A stretch of 41,880 nucleotides of DNA from Candidatus Acidiferrales bacterium (GCA_030037335.1 JASHRN010000105.1:1-41880); one strand, 5' to 3'. Shown: positions 1 to 10,105, numbered from the stretch's first letter. Numbers and translations: made by a program. The notes: generated by a model from the letters alone, not told the origin.

Positions 1-2618
1 CCGAGCGGATAGCTCGGCGTGTCGTGCGGAACGGCGGAGATGGGATAGTCGTGCATCAAGCTTTTGGGAGCTGTGTAGTGGAGGTCCCAGACCCAGCGAT
101 GCATTCCGGGAGTTGCTGAAAGAATTTTTGGCCACTGCACCCAGTAAATAGGAACGGCGAGAGTTTTAGCCAGCGATTCCTGGGTGAAGGGCATTTCGTC
201 GGCGCTGGAATAAAAGCGAACGGGGCGATTGGTGGAATCGTAGATGCCGATGGCGACTTTTCCTGACTGCGCGCTTTGCAGGTAATAGTCGATGATTGCG
301 CCGTCAGGGGGATTTTTCGCGTGGGGAACTTCGGGCGGCAATGGTGTGTCGGTATTCGTGTCCCGGCGATAGCAATAAGCCGGCGCGGGTTTGAACAAGT
401 AAGCATCCGACTGCGCCACGGTGTCGGTGATTTGGCGCAACGGAGTCATGTCGTCCAAGATCCAGAATCCGCGGCCGTGCGTGGCGACAATTAGATCGTC
501 GTCGTGAATCCAAAGGTCGCGCATGGAAGTATGCGGGAGATTCAACTGCAGGGGCTGCCAGTGGTCACCGGCGTCGAAGGAAACCCAAACTGCCGTCTCC
601 GTGCCGGCGAAGAGCAGGTTGCGGCGGACGGGATCTTCACGAACGGTGTTGACAGGCTCATTGTTCGGCAAACCGTCTATGATGAGCTGCCAGTTTTTTC
701 CGCCGTCATCGGTGCGATAGATGTAGGGCTTCATGTCATTTATGCGGAAGCCACTGACAGAAGCAAAGGCCGTATTCACGTCATAGTGCGAAGCCACAAT
801 CTGAGTGACTTTCTGCCAGGCGGTTATTTGCGGCGGCGTAACATTCTTCCAGTTCTTGCCGCCATCGTGCGTCACCCAAATGTATCCGTCGTCCGTGCCG
901 GCCCAGAGCAGATTGATATCTTTCGGTGAAGGGCCGAGCGCGTAGATCGCGCCGCGTTCTTTGTCAGCGTCCGGGCTGCTTGCGGCCATATCGCCGAGGC
1001 TCGCCGGAATGCCCGGGTGCGGACGACTCAAATCGGGACTGATGGTAGTCCAAGACTCGCCGCCGTTAATAGTCTTGAAAAGATAATTCGTGGCGTAGTA
1101 GAGGACGTGCGGGTCGATGGGCGAAAACATAATTGGCTCAGTGCGGTCGGCGCGATATTTCGAAGAAGCGGCGGCAATGGGGGTGACTTTCTGAGTCTGG
1201 CCAGTGACCCAGTTGTATTTCGAAACCTCCGTTCTGCCCGCGCCATAGACGATGTCGGGATGCAACGGATCCGGAGCAGCATAGCCGTATTCGATGATTC
1301 CGACAGGATGCCAATTGCGGAAATTAATCTCGCCGTCATTTCCGCGGCTGTCGATGCCGACCGATCCGCTTTCCTGTTGCCCTCCATAAACGCGATAAGG
1401 AAATTGATTGTCGGTGATGACGTGATAGAACTGCGCGGTCGGCTCCGCGTACCACGAGTTGCTCCACGTTTTCCCGCCATTGACGCTGACGATAGCACCC
1501 TGATCGGAGGTGAGAAGGATGATGTCCGGATTATTGGGGTTGATCCAGATATTCTGATAATCATCGCCGCCCGGAGCGCCTTTCAGCGCGGACCAAGTCT
1601 TACCTGCATCAGTTGATTTCCAACTCACGACACTGCAGGTGTAGATCACGTCGGGATTCTTCGGGTCAACGCGTGGGACCGGAAGGTCGCCGCCGCCAAT
1701 CCGTCCCGTCGGGCGCGTGTCGTTTGTCGTACGCGTCCAGGTCGAGCCAGCATCGTCTGAGCGGTAGAGACCAACACCGCGGCTAACTGCAACCGTGGCA
1801 TAAACGCGATTCGGCTCACTTGGAGCAATCGCAAAATCCGCCTGGATGACATGCTCAGGCAAACCCTGGGTGAGCTGGGTCCAATTCGCACCGCCGTCCG
1901 TGGATTTGTAAAGGCCGCTATTCGGACCATTATATTCGTCGTTATCTTCCCATGGACCGGAGACCGTATCCCAAAGAGAGGCGTAAACCACATCCGGATT
2001 TTGCGGGTCGATCTCGACGTCGCCGCCGCCGGTGTATTGATCTTTTGAAAGAACTTTGTCCCAGGTTTGGCCGCCGTCGGTGGTGCGATAAATGCCGCGC
2101 ATTCCGCTGGGCCCGTAAGGATGACCGACCACAGCGACGAAAACGCGGTTGGGATCGCGAGGATCAATGGCGAGCTGAGCAATTTGCTCAGCGTCATCGA
2201 GGCCGAGATGAACCCACGTTTTTCCGGCGTCGGTTGATTTGTACACGCCATTTCCGACTGAGAGGTCAGGCCGTTGCAGGCCTTCGCCGCTGCCGACGTA
2301 GATGATGTTGGGATCGGAAGGCGCGACTTCGAGGGCGCCGACGGACTGAGTAGGCTCGGCATCGAAAATCGGCTTCCAAGTCTCACCGTAGTCGGTGGTT
2401 TTCCAGACGCCGCCGTTCACCTGAGCGATGTAAAAAACGTTTGGCTTGCTGGCGACGCCCGAGATGGCTTTCGTGCGGCCGCCGCGGAAAGGGCCGATCA
2501 TCCGCCAATGCAATTCCTGATAAAGACTTTCGGGATACTGCTGAGCCATCAGCGATGGCGCAAGAAGAACGAGCAGCGTTAGAAACGAAGCGACCGAAAC
2601 GAGGCGGCGAAATTGCAT
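1..2618 (-). CDS. Secreted BNR/sortilin-like beta-propeller protein (3' end outside window)
   Basis: About 872 residues are visible and the frame is open to the window edge, so the C-terminus is missing. The ATG at 2618-2616 is preceded by a GGAGG-type ribosome site (about 2628-2632) and opens a Sec signal peptide ending near LMAQQ. The mature part carries many Asp-box motifs (STDAGKTW, TTDGGQTW, STDGGANW, SDDAGSTW), the hallmark of BNR/VPS10-type propellers often labelled 'exo-alpha-sialidase-like' or 'WD40/YVTN/BNR-like'. After the propeller comes a segment with HGRGFWILDD and a predicted beta-sandwich. The family is abundant in Acidobacteriota and its substrate is generally unknown. Despite the label I see no evidence for sialidase activity. 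It is divergent from the methyltransferase at 2766. Confidence 0.9.
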   Translation of the reverse strand, partial: MQFRRLVSVASFLTLLVLLAPSLMAQQYPESLYQELHWRMIGPFRGGRTKAISGVASKPNVFYIAQVNGGVWKTTDYGETWKPIFDAEPTQSVGALEVAPSDPNIIYVGSGEGLQRPDLSVGNGVYKSTDAGKTWVHLGLDDAEQIAQLAIDPRDPNRVFVAVVGHPYGPSGMRGIYRTTDGGQTWDKVLSKDQYTGGGDVEIDPQNPDVVYASLWDTVSGPWEDNDEYNGPNSGLYKSTDGGANWTQLTQGLPEHVIQADFAIAPSEPNRVYATVAVSRGVGLYRSDDAGSTWTRTTNDTRPTGRIGGGDLPVPRVDPKNPDVIYTCSVVSWKSTDAGKTWSALKGAPGGDDYQNIWINPNNPDIILLTSDQGAIVSVNGGKTWSNSWYAEPTAQFYHVITDNQFPYRVYGGQQESGSVGIDSRGNDGEINFRNWHPVGIIEYGYAAPDPLHPDIVYGAGRTEVSKYNWVTGQTQKVTPIAAASSKYRADRTEPIMFSPIDPHVLYYATNYLFKTINGGESWTTISPDLSRPHPGIPASLGDMAASSPDADKERGAIYALGPSPKDINLLWAGTDDGYIWVTHDGGKNWKNVTPPQITAWQKVTQIVASHYDVNTAFASVSGFRINDMKPYIYRTDDGGKNWQLIIDGLPNNEPVNTVREDPVRRNLLFAGTETAVWVSFDAGDHWQPLQLNLPHTSMRDLWIHDDDLIVATHGRGFWILDDMTPLRQITDTVAQSDAYLFKPAPAYCYRRDTNTDTPLPPEVPHAKNPPDGAIIDYYLQSAQSGKVAIGIYDSTNRPVRFYSSADEMPFTQESLAKTLAVPIYWVQWPKILSATPGMHRWVWDLHYTAPKSLMHDYPISAVPHDTPSYPL

Positions 2619-2708
2619 CAGCGGTATACCTCCAAAATTCACCGAGAAAACACCAGAGCATAATCATTCCGGGCTGGTTGGCGCAAATGAATTATTGAGC
2701 GTCGGCGG

Positions 2709-2714
2709 TATAAT
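2709..2714 (+). promoter_or_regulatory. Candidate -10 box (TATAAT)
   Basis: A perfect TATAAT lies about 52 bases before the methyltransferase start. I could not find a convincing -35 at 16-18 bases spacing, so this is only a plausible half-promoter. Confidence 0.3.
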
Positions 2715-2765
2715 TCCGCATGACCGATCATCAACCAGCGCGTTCTACATTTCGCGGAGGAACAT

Positions 2766-3641
2766 ATGGCTAACGCCGCAAAAGGTCCCGCGATTCGCAA
2801 TATCTCCGATACGGCGCGATGGGTCGCGTTTTACCGCGCAATCGAGACGGAGCGGTCGGACGCTATTTTCCAGGATCCGTACGCGCGAAAGCTCGCGGGG
2901 GAACGCGGCGAGCAGATTGTTCATGCGCTGAAACGCGGCAGGGGCCAGTCGTGGGTGATGGTGGTTCGCACGAAACTGATCGACGATATTCTGCTGCAGA
3001 TTTTGAAGAGCGAAGCGGTTGATGTGGTGCTCAATCTGGCGGCAGGACTGGACATGCGGCCCTTCCGTTTGACTTTGCCGTTAGGACTGCGATGGATAGA
3101 AGTCGATCTGCCCGAGATCATTAACTACAAGGCAGAAATGGTGGGGAACGAGAAACCGCGTTGCCTACTGGAAACGGTAAAAATGGATTTGGCGGATGTT
3201 GCAGCGCGACGAGAGCTCTTTGCGCGAATCAATCCAAGCGCGCGAGGGATATTTGTGATTACGGAAGGTCTGCTGGGGTATCTCACGGAACAACAGGTCG
3301 CGGCTCTGGCCGAAGACCTACACCAAGCAGACCGTTTTCAGTATTGGGTGACGGACTTGGCCTCGCCGAAAGTTGTGCAGATGACGCAAAAACATTGGGG
3401 CAAACAGCTCAATGAGGCGAGAGCGCCGTTGCAATTTGCGCCGGCATCAGCGGAGGATTTTTTTGCGCCTTACGGGTGGAAGAGTGCAGAGTTCCACGAT
3501 TTCTATAACGCATCAGTGAAGTTCAAACGGCCGATGCCTGGCGCCTGGATGATTCGCGTTTGGAGGGCGTTGATGCCGCGCCGGACGGAAAAGATGATGA
3601 AGCAGTGGAGATCCGGAGTGGTGCTGCTGAAACGAATTTGA
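2766..3641 (+). CDS. Class I SAM-dependent methyltransferase, LCM/TIGR00027-type
   Basis: A 291-residue cytoplasmic protein, normal length for the leucine carboxyl methyltransferase-like (PPM1/LCM, TIGR00027) family. Family hallmarks are visible: an N-terminal DPYARKLAG-type segment, the SAM-binding LNLAAGLDMRPFRL motif near residues 97-110, an acidic motif II (EVDLPEI), and ITEGLLGYL near residue 165. The ATG has a GGAGG at 2756-2760, five bases upstream. Members of this family in bacteria methylate small carboxylates or metabolites and the substrate cannot be predicted. It stands alone, divergent from the BNR gene and convergent with the propeller lipoprotein, whose stop lies one base away. 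Confidence 0.9.
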   Translation: MANAAKGPAIRNISDTARWVAFYRAIETERSDAIFQDPYARKLAGERGEQIVHALKRGRGQSWVMVVRTKLIDDILLQILKSEAVDVVLNLAAGLDMRPFRLTLPLGLRWIEVDLPEIINYKAEMVGNEKPRCLLETVKMDLADVAARRELFARINPSARGIFVITEGLLGYLTEQQVAALAEDLHQADRFQYWVTDLASPKVVQMTQKHWGKQLNEARAPLQFAPASAEDFFAPYGWKSAEFHDFYNASVKFKRPMPGAWMIRVWRALMPRRTEKMMKQWRSGVVLLKRI

Positions 3642-3642
3642 A

Positions 3643-5382
3643 TTAATGATTCGGTCGCCCACGCACGGGCGCCGTCTTAGGCAAAAGGCCGAAAACTGCG
3701 ACGCCCGTTGGGGTACCCACGAAGACTTTTCCCGCGGCAATCATCGGCGTGATGAACTTGTTTCCGGTAATTTCGTCGCGGTGGCCTGCTTGCTTGCTGT
3801 TATAGAGTTCATGCGAGAGATTGGCCGCATCATAGGCGTGCAATACCGCGGGAGTATTGTTTTCGACAGCCCACACAATTCCATCCTGCGATCCATACGA
3901 TGAAATGCCGGGCGTAGTGCCCGGATAGCCGAAAGTGATGGAAGTTTTGGAAGCGGCGGGCGTCAGGATGCGCGCGTGTTCAAATTTGAAGGCGCGGAGA
4001 TAATCGTCGACGGCTCCATAATAAAGAGTGCCGTCGAAGTACGCAGGCATGGAATAAACGCCGCCGCTGCCGCCGAGACCATTTGAATTGTCGCTGCCGG
4101 TGCTCGGAATCTCCTGATAAATCGCGCTGTCATTGTCAGGATTGAACTTTCCCATGGAATCCCGGTCGACTAGATAAATGATGTCGTCCTTACCGGCGCC
4201 GACGGCCAAGTGACGAATCTTTCCTGAAGAATCCTTCATGTCGGGAAGGACGAGCACGCCGCCCGAACCCAGATCGAGGTCTTTGCGGGACTCGGCTACG
4301 GTGTTATGCATGTCAAAATAATCGGCGACGAAAAGCTTACCGCCGGAAAAGGCAAGCTTGAGGAAGGCGTTTCCGAAGTCACCCTTGTCAGGAAAATTCT
4401 CGGAATTCAATGTTGTGTCGAAGCTTCCGTTGCCCGCCAAGAGATAGATATAATTGAATTCATCGGAAGCAGGGCCGTCGCCGGACATCCAGAAAGCGCC
4501 TTCGCTGCCATTCGGCTCGATATTCAGGACGGAGGTTTGTTTCAGAGTGCTCGCATCGTAGCCCATGACCCATCCCGTGTACGGGTCATAATCGCAGTGC
4601 GAAGCCCAGCTTGTGTACACATTGCCGTTGAGGAGCAAAAGCGAGGCGCGCTCTTTGTATTGCTTAGGATCGAAATCGACTTGACCTTTTGTATTGGGCA
4701 GCGCGGAGCCCGGAAACGTAGCCTCAATGGTTTGCGGGCCGCCGAGCGCTTCTCTTCCGGTGGTGAGGTCGAGGGCATGCAGGCGTTGATAATACTTTCC
4801 AGAGCTGTCTTTCGACATGGCAACAACATAGATGACGCCATGAGAGCCGCCACGAAGATCAATGACGGGCGTGGAGGTGACGCCGATTTCTGGAGTAACC
4901 TGACCGCAGCCGCGATTATCGCTGGGAGTTTCATCGGGACCAAGGAGCGATACCTGCCATAATTTTGCGAAGGTGTCCGCATCAAAAGCATAGGCAAGGT
5001 CATGTTCTGTAACGACGAAAACGACATTGCGCTTCGCCGAACCGATTCTAAGCTGCGAAACGTACAGCGGCTCGGCGTCCACCAGACCCTGGACCGAGAG
5101 GAATCCCACTTTCCCAAATTCGCGGGAATTGACATTGCTGGGTTTCAGGATGCTTTCATTGGGGTTTTCACCCGTGCGCGCATTATCGTCGTGGTAGGTG
5201 AGGATATTGACGGGTCCCGAAGGTACCGGCATTTCAGGCTGAGATGTGCCTGCAACGGACGATGCGGATGCCGGCTGGTTGCCAGCCGAACGATCGGAGC
5301 TTCCATTCTTACTACAGCCAAGCGGAATAAAGACGGAGCTAAGAGCGAGCAGAACAACCGGCAGAAATGCTGTATGTCTCAA
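3643..5382 (-). CDS. PQQ-like beta-propeller lipoprotein
   Basis: A 579-residue protein starting with TTG at 5382-5380. No ATG fits before the signal peptide, and the ribosome site is weak. The N-terminus is a lipoprotein-like signal (FIPLGC, Cys23). Pro at -3 is atypical for a lipobox, so a plain signal peptide is possible. The rest has repeating propeller strands of the type 'VVFVVTEHDLAYAFDAD', 'NVYTSWASHCDYDPYTGWV' and 'GTLYYGAVDDYLRAF', typical of PQQ-repeat/quinoprotein-like propellers (BamB-like fold). No cytochrome CxxCH motif is present, so a true quinoprotein dehydrogenase is not supported. A surface or periplasmic binding role is likely but unproven. Confidence 0.85.
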   Translation of the reverse strand: MRHTAFLPVVLLALSSVFIPLGCSKNGSSDRSAGNQPASASSVAGTSQPEMPVPSGPVNILTYHDDNARTGENPNESILKPSNVNSREFGKVGFLSVQGLVDAEPLYVSQLRIGSAKRNVVFVVTEHDLAYAFDADTFAKLWQVSLLGPDETPSDNRGCGQVTPEIGVTSTPVIDLRGGSHGVIYVVAMSKDSSGKYYQRLHALDLTTGREALGGPQTIEATFPGSALPNTKGQVDFDPKQYKERASLLLLNGNVYTSWASHCDYDPYTGWVMGYDASTLKQTSVLNIEPNGSEGAFWMSGDGPASDEFNYIYLLAGNGSFDTTLNSENFPDKGDFGNAFLKLAFSGGKLFVADYFDMHNTVAESRKDLDLGSGGVLVLPDMKDSSGKIRHLAVGAGKDDIIYLVDRDSMGKFNPDNDSAIYQEIPSTGSDNSNGLGGSGGVYSMPAYFDGTLYYGAVDDYLRAFKFEHARILTPAASKTSITFGYPGTTPGISSYGSQDGIVWAVENNTPAVLHAYDAANLSHELYNSKQAGHRDEITGNKFITPMIAAGKVFVGTPTGVAVFGLLPKTAPVRGRPNH

Positions 5383-5737
5383 GGTCAGTTTTCACCGGGA
5401 GTGCAATTTTCGGCACCCAGACGCAAGAGCCTCACCTAAGATGCGGGGAATACGGCATTCGTTACAGGATTTATGACGTAGGTAGTGGACTGCGTCAGTT
5501 GGATGGCAATTATTGAAATTGGCCAAGTGACGCCGTCGCACAGCCGAGACGGTCCGGCGACATTCAGAGCGTGCAAATCTGCATTTTTCCTAAGAAATTC
5601 GCAGATTTTGAGTGAATCAAGAGCGCCATGCGCAAAAAAACACGATTTTTCGTTATGCTCAAAAATCGCCAATTTCGATCTTTTTTTGGACGTCGAAATG
5701 AGTCAATTTGGCGCCTTTTGCGTGAGCCTTTCGCTAT
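5383..5737. other. Intergenic region between M14 peptidase and propeller lipoprotein
   Basis: This 355-base AT-richer gap holds the presumed terminator of the M14 gene (5634-5668) and the presumed promoter of the lipoprotein gene. I could not identify promoter boxes with confidence. The open frame at 5485-5826 (+) runs antisense into the M14 gene and has no coding features. Confidence 0.6.
5634..5668 (-). terminator. Rho-independent-like terminator after M14 peptidase gene
   Basis: Perfect 8-bp inverted repeat CGATTTTT (5643-5650) / AAAAATCG (5661-5668) with a 10-base loop. Read leftward it is followed by TG and seven T (5640-5634). It lies about 70 bases past the M14 stop codon. The stem is AT-rich, so strength is uncertain. 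Confidence 0.5.
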
Positions 5738-8700
5738 TTATTCGCCAGCGTGCTTATCGCTCGGGTTCGTCGCGGGCGAGTCGGTCAAGTGGTCATAGTT
5801 CATCGCCGCATTCAGCAGCAGCATGAAGCTCCCCTGCGTCGTCTGCCGCCACATCGGATTGATCGCGTACAGCACCACGTGTCCTCGCCCTACTGGCACA
5901 TCGACAATTGCCGGCGACTCCGCCAACTCCGCGCCGCCATCCAGCATTCCGCTGACCCACAGGTTCTTTTCGTCTGCGAATCGCAAAACTACATGAGGCC
6001 AAAGCGCTTTCGGTGGAATGTATGGGCTCGCGTATTCCTGAAGTTCCGGCGGGACGTAAAGCTCCTGCTCTGCGCGCGTGCGATGTACGGGAGGCGGAGG
6101 AGGATTCCATGGGCGCCCTTGCGGAATGTTTGGATCGCTGGCGGATCCGCGGCCACTCGTTTTTCCGTGCATCCCGTCGCCTTCACCGCCGCCGAATCCG
6201 CCCCCTCCGCCCGTGAGCGAAACGCGAAAGACCGGCGCCTGATTGAAATAAACGGGAACGGTGGGATCGTATCCGTAGGTGATTGCGTCACGCGCATCTT
6301 CGACTGTGGCGTTGAAGATTGCGCCGCGAGCGCGCAGTTGCGGCGTGGGCGCGATGGAAACTGTATCTGTAATGCCTGTTTCCGTAGGAATTATGGAACT
6401 ACTGCTGACGGTGATCAGCAATCCGCCATTCTCCGCGAATTTTTTCAGATTCGCCAGTCCTGAAAAATCAAATCCGCCGCGAATGTCGCTGGTCTGATCC
6501 GGGCCGAGACCGAAGCTCGGCGTCAGATCAGACTTTTCCCAGGGAATCGGATTTCCAGCTTCGCTACCATCCGGCAAAATTCTTTTTGGGACGCCGTTAA
6601 TCAGCCGAGCGAGGTTTGGCATGGAAGGCGGAAGGATAATCACATCGAATTTGTCGCGCAGGTCCGGCGTTTCGCGAATCACCGCATCGGAAACATACGC
6701 GTACGGGATTTTGCATGATTCGAGCGCGAGACGATACCAACCCTCTGGCTGTGTGTTCATCCAGTTGTGAACCAGAGCGATGCGCGGCGCTTCCAGCGGA
6801 TGGCGCGCGACGGAAATATCCGCGGAAGTGGAATGAATTTCGAGGCCGAGATCTTTCGCCGCGGAAGAAAGCTGATCGCGCAGATCGGAAGGATTTCCGT
6901 CTGCGGGAATGATAAACGAACCGGCGCGAAATTCTTCACCATCCGCTTTGAAGGAATCTTCCGCAGCGAACATTTTCACATCATGCAAGCGAAAACGGAG
7001 CGTGGCCAATGCAGGCTCGGCATTTGCGTTGATGAGGAAAGAACCTCCGCCGCCATCGATTTTTCCAGCCGCGCGCGCCGGCCCATCGATCAGCGTCATC
7101 GGGGCCTTCAAAATGGACGGATCGGTGATCCGCAAAGTGGCAACGTCCATCAGCGGGCCGAGCGTCCAGCCAGTGTCGTCGTACGGCGTGGGATCGTGAA
7201 CGGAGTAATACTGTGTGTCGAGAAGCATGTCGGCTTCACGGCTGTACGGCTGATCCATGCGAATGATGTAGCTGCCCGCGGGAATCTCCTGCTCGACAGC
7301 GGCTGTCTTCTCAGTCATTTTGTTATCAAGGGTCTTCGTAGAACCAGCTTTTGTCGTCACCGTCGTTGCTTGGTCCAGGCGCGCGACTTCAACGCCCTGA
7401 TCTTGCAAAAGGCGCGCGAGATGTGCATCGAGCGCGGGGCGCTTGCCATCATTGAGAATCGCCCATGCTGCCGGGCCTTCCGTCGTTGCCTTCGCGACGG
7501 AGCGGCGGCTCATGTTGTAAAAACGCGCGAGAAACTGTTCGGGCCGCTGGGCCATATAGCTCAAGCCGATGAGCAGGGCGCTCTGCTGCAGATTCACGTT
7601 GTCGCGAATCGACCAGTTGATTTTCGGCAGCGGCGGATTGGGACGGAACCAGGTGATGCTTGTGTCTTCGGGTGAAACGGTTTGCACGGAAGTGTCCGCG
7701 CCGCGCCCGCCGAAGGTTTCATAGAATCGGCCAATACCGTTGTGCCCCGCTTCGGCGAACATCATGTAATTCGGCGCCCAGCCGTCGTAAAAGCCGTGCG
7801 TCCAAACGCCGGGCACGCCGTAAGCCGTCATTTGCTGCACTTCGTTGTAGGCGAGCTCCTGCCATTCGCTCATCACGATGGGATCGAGCCACGCGTTGTA
7901 GGGGCCTGTACCCGTCGAGATGTAGAGGAAGGGAATCGATTCGTGCAGATCATGGAGCACTTGCGGATGCCATTCGAAGAAAGTTTTCATTTGAATTTTG
8001 GAAAGCGCGAGAGCCATGGCGATTCCGTCGCGATTGTTGTCGTGCGCGACGTAGTGGCCCCAGTAAATGAGGCTCGGCGCTTGCTTGTCTGGATTCGCTT
8101 TTTCCCAATTGTAGAGATCCACTTCGCGGTCGCGGCCGTCCACTTCGAGAACGGGAGTGATGAGCACGATGATATTTTTGCGAATCTGCTCGATCATCGG
8201 CGAATCTTCCACGGCGAGACGATAGGCAAGCTCCATGAGCATTTCCGGCGAGCCGGTTTCGGGAGAATGAATGCTGCCGGAGAGCCAGTAAATTGGCTTG
8301 CCGGTTTTTTCGAGATCGGCGGCTTCGTCGGGAGTGATCTTGCGTGGATCGGCGAGCTTCGCGGTGATGTCGCGATAATGGTCGAGCTGCGCGATGTTTT
8401 GCGGGTCGCTGACGGCGACGACCATGAAGTCGCGTCCCTCTTCGCTTTTTCCAGTGATGAATGTGCGGACACAGGGCGAAGCTTTTTCGAGCGCGTGATA
8501 GTAGCGATAAATATCGGCGACGTGTGTGAGCTTGTTGGGCGTGCCAATCACGTAGCCGAGAATTTTGTCGGGTGAAGGAACAGTTTTTGACGCGGGAAGA
8601 TGATCGACGAGGGGAGTCGAAAGGAAAGGCTCCGTGGTGTATTGGCGGATTTTCGCCGTGTAGTCCTCGTCGAGCGGCTGCGGCGCGGTGGATTTGGCTT

Positions 8701-8836
8701 TCGTGGAAGAAGTTTTGGTTTTGGAATGATGAGAAGCGTTTGCGCGCGCTGCGGGAATGATGAATGCAAGCAGAAGCGCGAGTGCAGCCAAGAATGCGTA
8801 TACAGGCGCACAGCAAGGATTGCGTTTTGCGGCCAT
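5738..8836 (-). CDS. Secreted M14-family zinc carboxypeptidase
   Basis: A 1032-residue protein when started at ATG 8836-8834. That ATG has an AAAGAGGGG ribosome site and matches the start in the duplicated leader at 10105. A further 14 in-frame codons upstream look non-coding. A Sec signal peptide (residues 1 to about 32) is followed by a Lys/Ser/Thr-rich linker. The M14 zinc motif HSPE is at about residues 190-193, the third ligand lies in the HDLHES region near residue 300, and a FYETFGG segment may supply the catalytic Glu. The C-terminal half has the arrangement of long Acidobacteriota M14 proteins, with a Gly-rich patch (GGGGGFGGGEGDG) and a Pro-rich stretch. It probably acts on peptides outside the cytoplasm; specificity is unknown. 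Confidence 0.9.
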   Translation of the reverse strand: MAAKRNPCCAPVYAFLAALALLLAFIIPAARANASHHSKTKTSSTKAKSTAPQPLDEDYTAKIRQYTTEPFLSTPLVDHLPASKTVPSPDKILGYVIGTPNKLTHVADIYRYYHALEKASPCVRTFITGKSEEGRDFMVVAVSDPQNIAQLDHYRDITAKLADPRKITPDEAADLEKTGKPIYWLSGSIHSPETGSPEMLMELAYRLAVEDSPMIEQIRKNIIVLITPVLEVDGRDREVDLYNWEKANPDKQAPSLIYWGHYVAHDNNRDGIAMALALSKIQMKTFFEWHPQVLHDLHESIPFLYISTGTGPYNAWLDPIVMSEWQELAYNEVQQMTAYGVPGVWTHGFYDGWAPNYMMFAEAGHNGIGRFYETFGGRGADTSVQTVSPEDTSITWFRPNPPLPKINWSIRDNVNLQQSALLIGLSYMAQRPEQFLARFYNMSRRSVAKATTEGPAAWAILNDGKRPALDAHLARLLQDQGVEVARLDQATTVTTKAGSTKTLDNKMTEKTAAVEQEIPAGSYIIRMDQPYSREADMLLDTQYYSVHDPTPYDDTGWTLGPLMDVATLRITDPSILKAPMTLIDGPARAAGKIDGGGGSFLINANAEPALATLRFRLHDVKMFAAEDSFKADGEEFRAGSFIIPADGNPSDLRDQLSSAAKDLGLEIHSTSADISVARHPLEAPRIALVHNWMNTQPEGWYRLALESCKIPYAYVSDAVIRETPDLRDKFDVIILPPSMPNLARLINGVPKRILPDGSEAGNPIPWEKSDLTPSFGLGPDQTSDIRGGFDFSGLANLKKFAENGGLLITVSSSSIIPTETGITDTVSIAPTPQLRARGAIFNATVEDARDAITYGYDPTVPVYFNQAPVFRVSLTGGGGGFGGGEGDGMHGKTSGRGSASDPNIPQGRPWNPPPPPVHRTRAEQELYVPPELQEYASPYIPPKALWPHVVLRFADEKNLWVSGMLDGGAELAESPAIVDVPVGRGHVVLYAINPMWRQTTQGSFMLLLNAAMNYDHLTDSPATNPSDKHAGE

Positions 8837-8913
8837 CGTGGACACCCCTCTTTCTTTTTGCAGGGACGGATTATGCAACTTTCACGTTTCGGAGAGTAGT
8901 TTTTTTGTCGGGC
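8811..8913 (-). repeat. Duplicated leader, copy A (promoter and signal-peptide start of M14 gene)
   Basis: This segment matches 10080-10183. The outer 47 bases (8867-8913 versus 10137-10183) differ at only three positions, and the similarity continues with gaps into the first codons and the signal peptide. It lies directly upstream of the M14 ATG, so it likely contains the promoter and leader. A CATAAT on the minus strand inside the conserved block is a possible -10, but no good -35 was found. Confidence 0.8.
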
Positions 8914-9054
8914 GGATCGACTATTGAAGATCGTTGCTGTGGCCCTTGTGGTCGAGGCATCCTTGAATGACGGAGTGAATAATGGAATTGATATCTGGCA
9001 TGACAGGGAGGAGAGCGTTTGCCGCTCCGCTTACTGTCTGCTGATCGAAATCGT

Positions 9055-10105
9055 TCAGCGTCCGAGGGGAGGCGTGATTAGCGCACTTCGCCACAACCAT
9101 TTGGACATGTAGTCCGTGTCCAAGGCAACGTCAGCGGGAATTGGTTCAGCGAGCCTTAAATCGCCAGGACCGACGTAGAGGAAGGCGTCCACAAGATCCG
9201 CCATCGGTTTTTGCTGCGGGAAATCGTAAACCGGCTTGCAATTCTGATCGAGTCTGAGAAGGAACAGGGAAGACTTGGCCCAAAGGCAGCGCGCCAAGCC
9301 ATGTGTCCTTCGCCCGGGCGAGCGAAGGGACTGGCCAATTTGCGAATCGGCTGCTGAAGGAAGCGGGCAAGTTGAAATCATCCGCGAGGTCGTTGATAAC
9401 GAAAGTGAGGCTTGGATAACGTTTTTCGTAGATAGTGACGGCATTGCCGGGAGCAGGGACAGCAACTCCGTGCATGAGATGAACCACGCCGAAAAGCATG
9501 AGCGCCTTGCGATGTTGCGACAGTACGTTTTTCTCCATGACCGAAGCGATGCTGGCATCCCGACCGGAAAATTTTAAGTACTCCTGAATGGTTTTGACCT
9601 GGTCCCAATCAATGGGAGGGTCGCATGCTATTACACGGAGGCGCCTTCCCGGCGGCAGCTTCTGGTTAATCGCGCGCACGAGGGGAAAAAGTTCCTCAAA
9701 GAATTCTGAGACGCCGCACATGGGCTGCGTGGTGTTGCGCCATACTTTCTGCACATCCGCGAACGGCACGTCTTCACCGGCAATGTAACGATCCAGAATG
9801 GGTTGGTAAAGAGAGTTGCCGCATTCGACAGCAATGTCGTTCACTTTTTCCGCAAACGCCGGATTGCGGATCAGCGACAAAATAAAATCATCTAAATCCT
9901 TGTCGCCATGAGCCTCCGGCATGGCAACAACTTCGTATTTGTCGAATGCCGAAAGGATCGCGGGTATAGCAGGTTGCGGATTTAGTTCCGAGCCGGTCTG
10001 CGTGGAATGATCAAGAGTTTTCGCTCGGCGGGCAGGAATGAAGAGAGCGAGTGCGAACACAAATGCAAAGACAGAGACACACCAAGGATTGCGCTCTGCG
10101 ATCAT
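9055..10105 (-). pseudogene. Secreted Tiki/ChaN-like (haem-binding uptake superfamily) protein, frameshifted
   Basis: Started at ATG 10105-10103, by homology with the M14 leader. A signal peptide is followed by a Tiki/ChaN/erythromycin-esterase-like domain: VVAMPEAHGDKDLDDF, IAVECGNSLYQP, and the conserved second His in LMLFGVVHLMHG. The frame stays good through SLARAKDTWLGALPLG, then turns into nonsense that ends at 9146. The expected C-terminus (ADLVDAFLYVGPGDL) continues in another frame and stops at 9055. The shift lies at about 9250-9300 and equals one extra base or two missing bases; GGG and TTT runs occur there. It may be a decayed gene or a sequencing error. Without the shift the protein would be about 349 residues. 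Confidence 0.75.

Noticed and set aside
3643-5382. True PQQ-dependent dehydrogenase
   Set aside because: Propeller repeats are present but no haem CxxCH motif or vicinal-Cys active site was seen, so only a PQQ-like propeller is called.
7682-8575. Long open frame antisense to the M14 gene (+ strand), with a similar one at 6767-7675
   Set aside because: Mirror frames of a GC-rich gene with no domain, no ribosome site and no signal; the M14 frame explains the region.
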